Made by a program: the position numbers and the translations under genes. Positions 5,119-6,196 of a stretch of 6,196 nt of DNA are shown here, one piece after another. The notes beneath the pieces are model-generated. The model did no database searches and had not been told where the DNA came from. It saw only the letters and a list, made by a program, of their open reading frames with translations. Each line of letters starts with the position of its first letter. Within the stretch, counting starts at the first letter, position 1. The stretch is from Clostridiales bacterium (GTDB lineage Bacteria; Bacillota; Clostridia; Oscillospirales; QAMX01). The stretch is from contig DUUG01000098.1 of assembly GCA_012841675.1 (NCBI GenBank), positions 1 to 6,196 on the forward strand, read 5' to 3'.

Positions 5119-6036
5119 ATGAAGAAATACGCAATTTTTGTCCTGCTTATGGCAGGCATATTGTTACTTGCCGCCTGTAGCGAAGGCACGCCCCAAAGCA
5201 CCACAACAGATACCTCCGCCACTTCTTCGGCTGCGGATACTGCCACAACAACCCCAAGCGGGATCTTTACGCAGGCACCTTCTACTGGTACCACCGAGAC
5301 TTCCACTACGAGCACCGCGCCCCCGGTAACCACCGTGCAGACAAGCCCCGGCTCGGTGACGCTTTCCATTCCGACGCCCTCGTTCGACCTGCGGGGACTT
5401 TCAGAGGAACAGGCAGACGCGTTTTACGCCGATGCGGTGTTTGTGGGTGACTCTATTTCCATGCACTGGCGCAACTATGTCACTAAGCAGCGGCAGAGCA
5501 ACCCGGCATTTTTCTCCGGGGCGCAGTTTTTAACCTCGGGCAGCTTAGGTGCCGCCAACTCTCTTTGGCCCATTAACAACGAATCGGTGCATCCTCTGTA
5601 TCAGGGGCAGCAGATGCAGCTTTGGGATTCCATCCCCAAAACCGGCGCCAAGAAGGTTCTCATTATGTTCGGCTTGAACGATGTGGCTCTGTATGGCGTG
5701 GATAAAACCGTTGAAAATATGCATACTTTAATGGGAAAGATCAAGGAAAACGCGCCGGATGTGACCTTTTATATTATGAGTGCCACGTATGTGCAGAAGG
5801 GCGGCGAGAAGGGGAAGCTCAATTCTGCGCTGCTTCGGGAGTTCAACGAAGCCCTGATTGTCTACTGCACGGAAAACCAGGTTCCGTTTATTAATTTGGC
5901 GGATGCGCTGGCAGATACCGACGGAAATCTCAAGGCTATTTACTGCAACGACGGGTATGTCCACCATACGCCGGCGGCTCACGAGGTTTGGACGAAGGTG
6001 CTGCGTGGGTTTGCCGCGTCGCAGTTGAAGCCGTAA
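5119..6036 (+). CDS. SGNH/GDSL-type hydrolase lipoprotein
   Basis: This is a predicted surface-anchored esterase or deacetylase of the SGNH superfamily. The 305-residue protein starts with a lipoprotein signal peptide (MKKYAIF, hydrophobic core, lipobox LAAC with the lipidated C20). A Ser/Thr/Pro/Ala-rich tether follows (about 21-85), then the catalytic domain. Block I is FVGDSIS (nucleophile S112), block III is FGLNDV (G185, N187), and block V is DGYVHHT (D278, with H282 or H283 as the base). The complete triad suggests an active enzyme. I chose ATG 5119 because it gives a standard lipoprotein signal. The frame is also open upstream: ATG 5053 has AAAGG at 5037-5041 and would add 22 residues before the signal core, but that AAAGG is almost entirely upstream of the predicted transcript start. 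The substrate is unknown; acetylated cell-wall or exopolysaccharide sugars are plausible. It is followed after 15 bases by another lipoprotein gene. Confidence 0.9.
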   Translation: MKKYAIFVLLMAGILLLAACSEGTPQSTTTDTSATSSAADTATTTPSGIFTQAPSTGTTETSTTSTAPPVTTVQTSPGSVTLSIPTPSFDLRGLSEEQADAFYADAVFVGDSISMHWRNYVTKQRQSNPAFFSGAQFLTSGSLGAANSLWPINNESVHPLYQGQQMQLWDSIPKTGAKKVLIMFGLNDVALYGVDKTVENMHTLMGKIKENAPDVTFYIMSATYVQKGGEKGKLNSALLREFNEALIVYCTENQVPFINLADALADTDGNLKAIYCNDGYVHHTPAAHEVWTKVLRGFAASQLKP

Positions 6037-6051
6037 AGCAAGGAGGAGCGT

Positions 6052-6196
6052 ATGAAAAAATACCGTTACGCATGTATTGTAAGTTTTGCCCTGCTGGCCG
6101 TGTTGTTATCTGCCTGCGGCGGTGCCACTGTGGTAAAGCCCTTGGAGGAAATTCGGGCCGATATTGAAGCGGCAGTACAACTTCCTGCCATGCTGG
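6052..6196 (+). CDS. Small lipoprotein, DUF4358-like (3' partial)
   Basis: Only the first 48 codons are visible; the gene runs off the right edge. ATG 6052 follows AAGGAGG (6040-6046) with five bases of spacing, the best ribosome binding site in the window. The product starts MKKYRYACIVSFALLAVLLS with lipobox LSAC (C22), so it should be exported and lipid-anchored. After a short GGATVV spacer comes PLEEIRADIEAAVQLPAML. The pattern of a short helix followed by AVxLPxM resembles the start of DUF4358 lipoproteins of Clostridia, whose function is unknown to me. That family call rests on memory of a short motif and is tentative. The 15-base gap after the SGNH gene implies one operon. Confidence 0.85.
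   Translation, partial: MKKYRYACIVSFALLAVLLSACGGATVVKPLEEIRADIEAAVQLPAML

Noticed and set aside
5016..5369. Minus-strand open frame of 117 codons opposite the SGNH lipoprotein signal and tether
   Set aside because: It is Val-rich because it mirrors the Thr/Pro/Ala tether codons; no independent evidence.
1..6196. tRNA, rRNA, CRISPR, insertion sequence, prophage or toxin-antitoxin elements
   Set aside because: No cloverleaf, regularly spaced repeat, transposase frame, terminal inverted repeat or phage-like gene was found on either strand.

Overview
The window is a plus-strand stretch of ordinary chromosome from a Gram-positive bacterium, most likely a member of class Clostridia (Oscillospirales-like). 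The reasons are the housekeeping order nadD – LCP-family gene – rsfS – leuS, AGGAGG-type ribosome binding sites, classic sigma-A promoters, a 58-residue ribosomal protein S21 and lipoproteins with Gram-positive-style lipoboxes. The taxonomic call is inference; no rRNA is present. All credible genes lie on the plus strand.

Left part (1-4488). The window opens inside nadD (NAD biosynthesis; only the N-terminal residues are missing). A promoter-like element at 576-604 precedes a tight three-gene run: an LCP (LytR-CpsA-Psr) cell-wall glycopolymer transferase (661-1683), the ribosomal silencing factor rsfS (1699-2064) and leucyl-tRNA synthetase leuS (2077-4488). The gaps are only 15 and 12 bases, so these three are very likely co-transcribed. 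They join envelope assembly, ribosome control and aminoacylation, functions linked to growth rate. The HD-domain gene yqeK, often found after nadD in Firmicutes, is absent. There is no room for a leucine T-box directly before leuS.

Middle part (4489-4980). A 243-base non-coding gap holds weak hairpins after leuS, a full-consensus promoter (TTGACA, 17 bases, TATAAT) and a leader of about 134 bases before rpsU (4732-4908). The leader can be drawn as four hairpins. The first begins at the predicted transcription start, and the first two both carry CUUG tetraloops. rpsU stands alone and ends at a strong intrinsic terminator (4953-4980).

Right part (4981-6196). A second good promoter (5005-5033) and a leader with another CUUG-capped hairpin lead to an SGNH/GDSL-type hydrolase lipoprotein (5119-6036). 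It has a Ser/Thr/Pro-rich tether and a visible catalytic triad. A second small lipoprotein begins 15 bases later behind a near-perfect ribosome binding site and runs off the end; it looks DUF4358-like. The pair probably forms a surface module for modifying cell-envelope polymers.

No mobile element, CRISPR array, tRNA, rRNA or phage gene was seen. The least explained signal is the structured rpsU leader; the rest is conventional.
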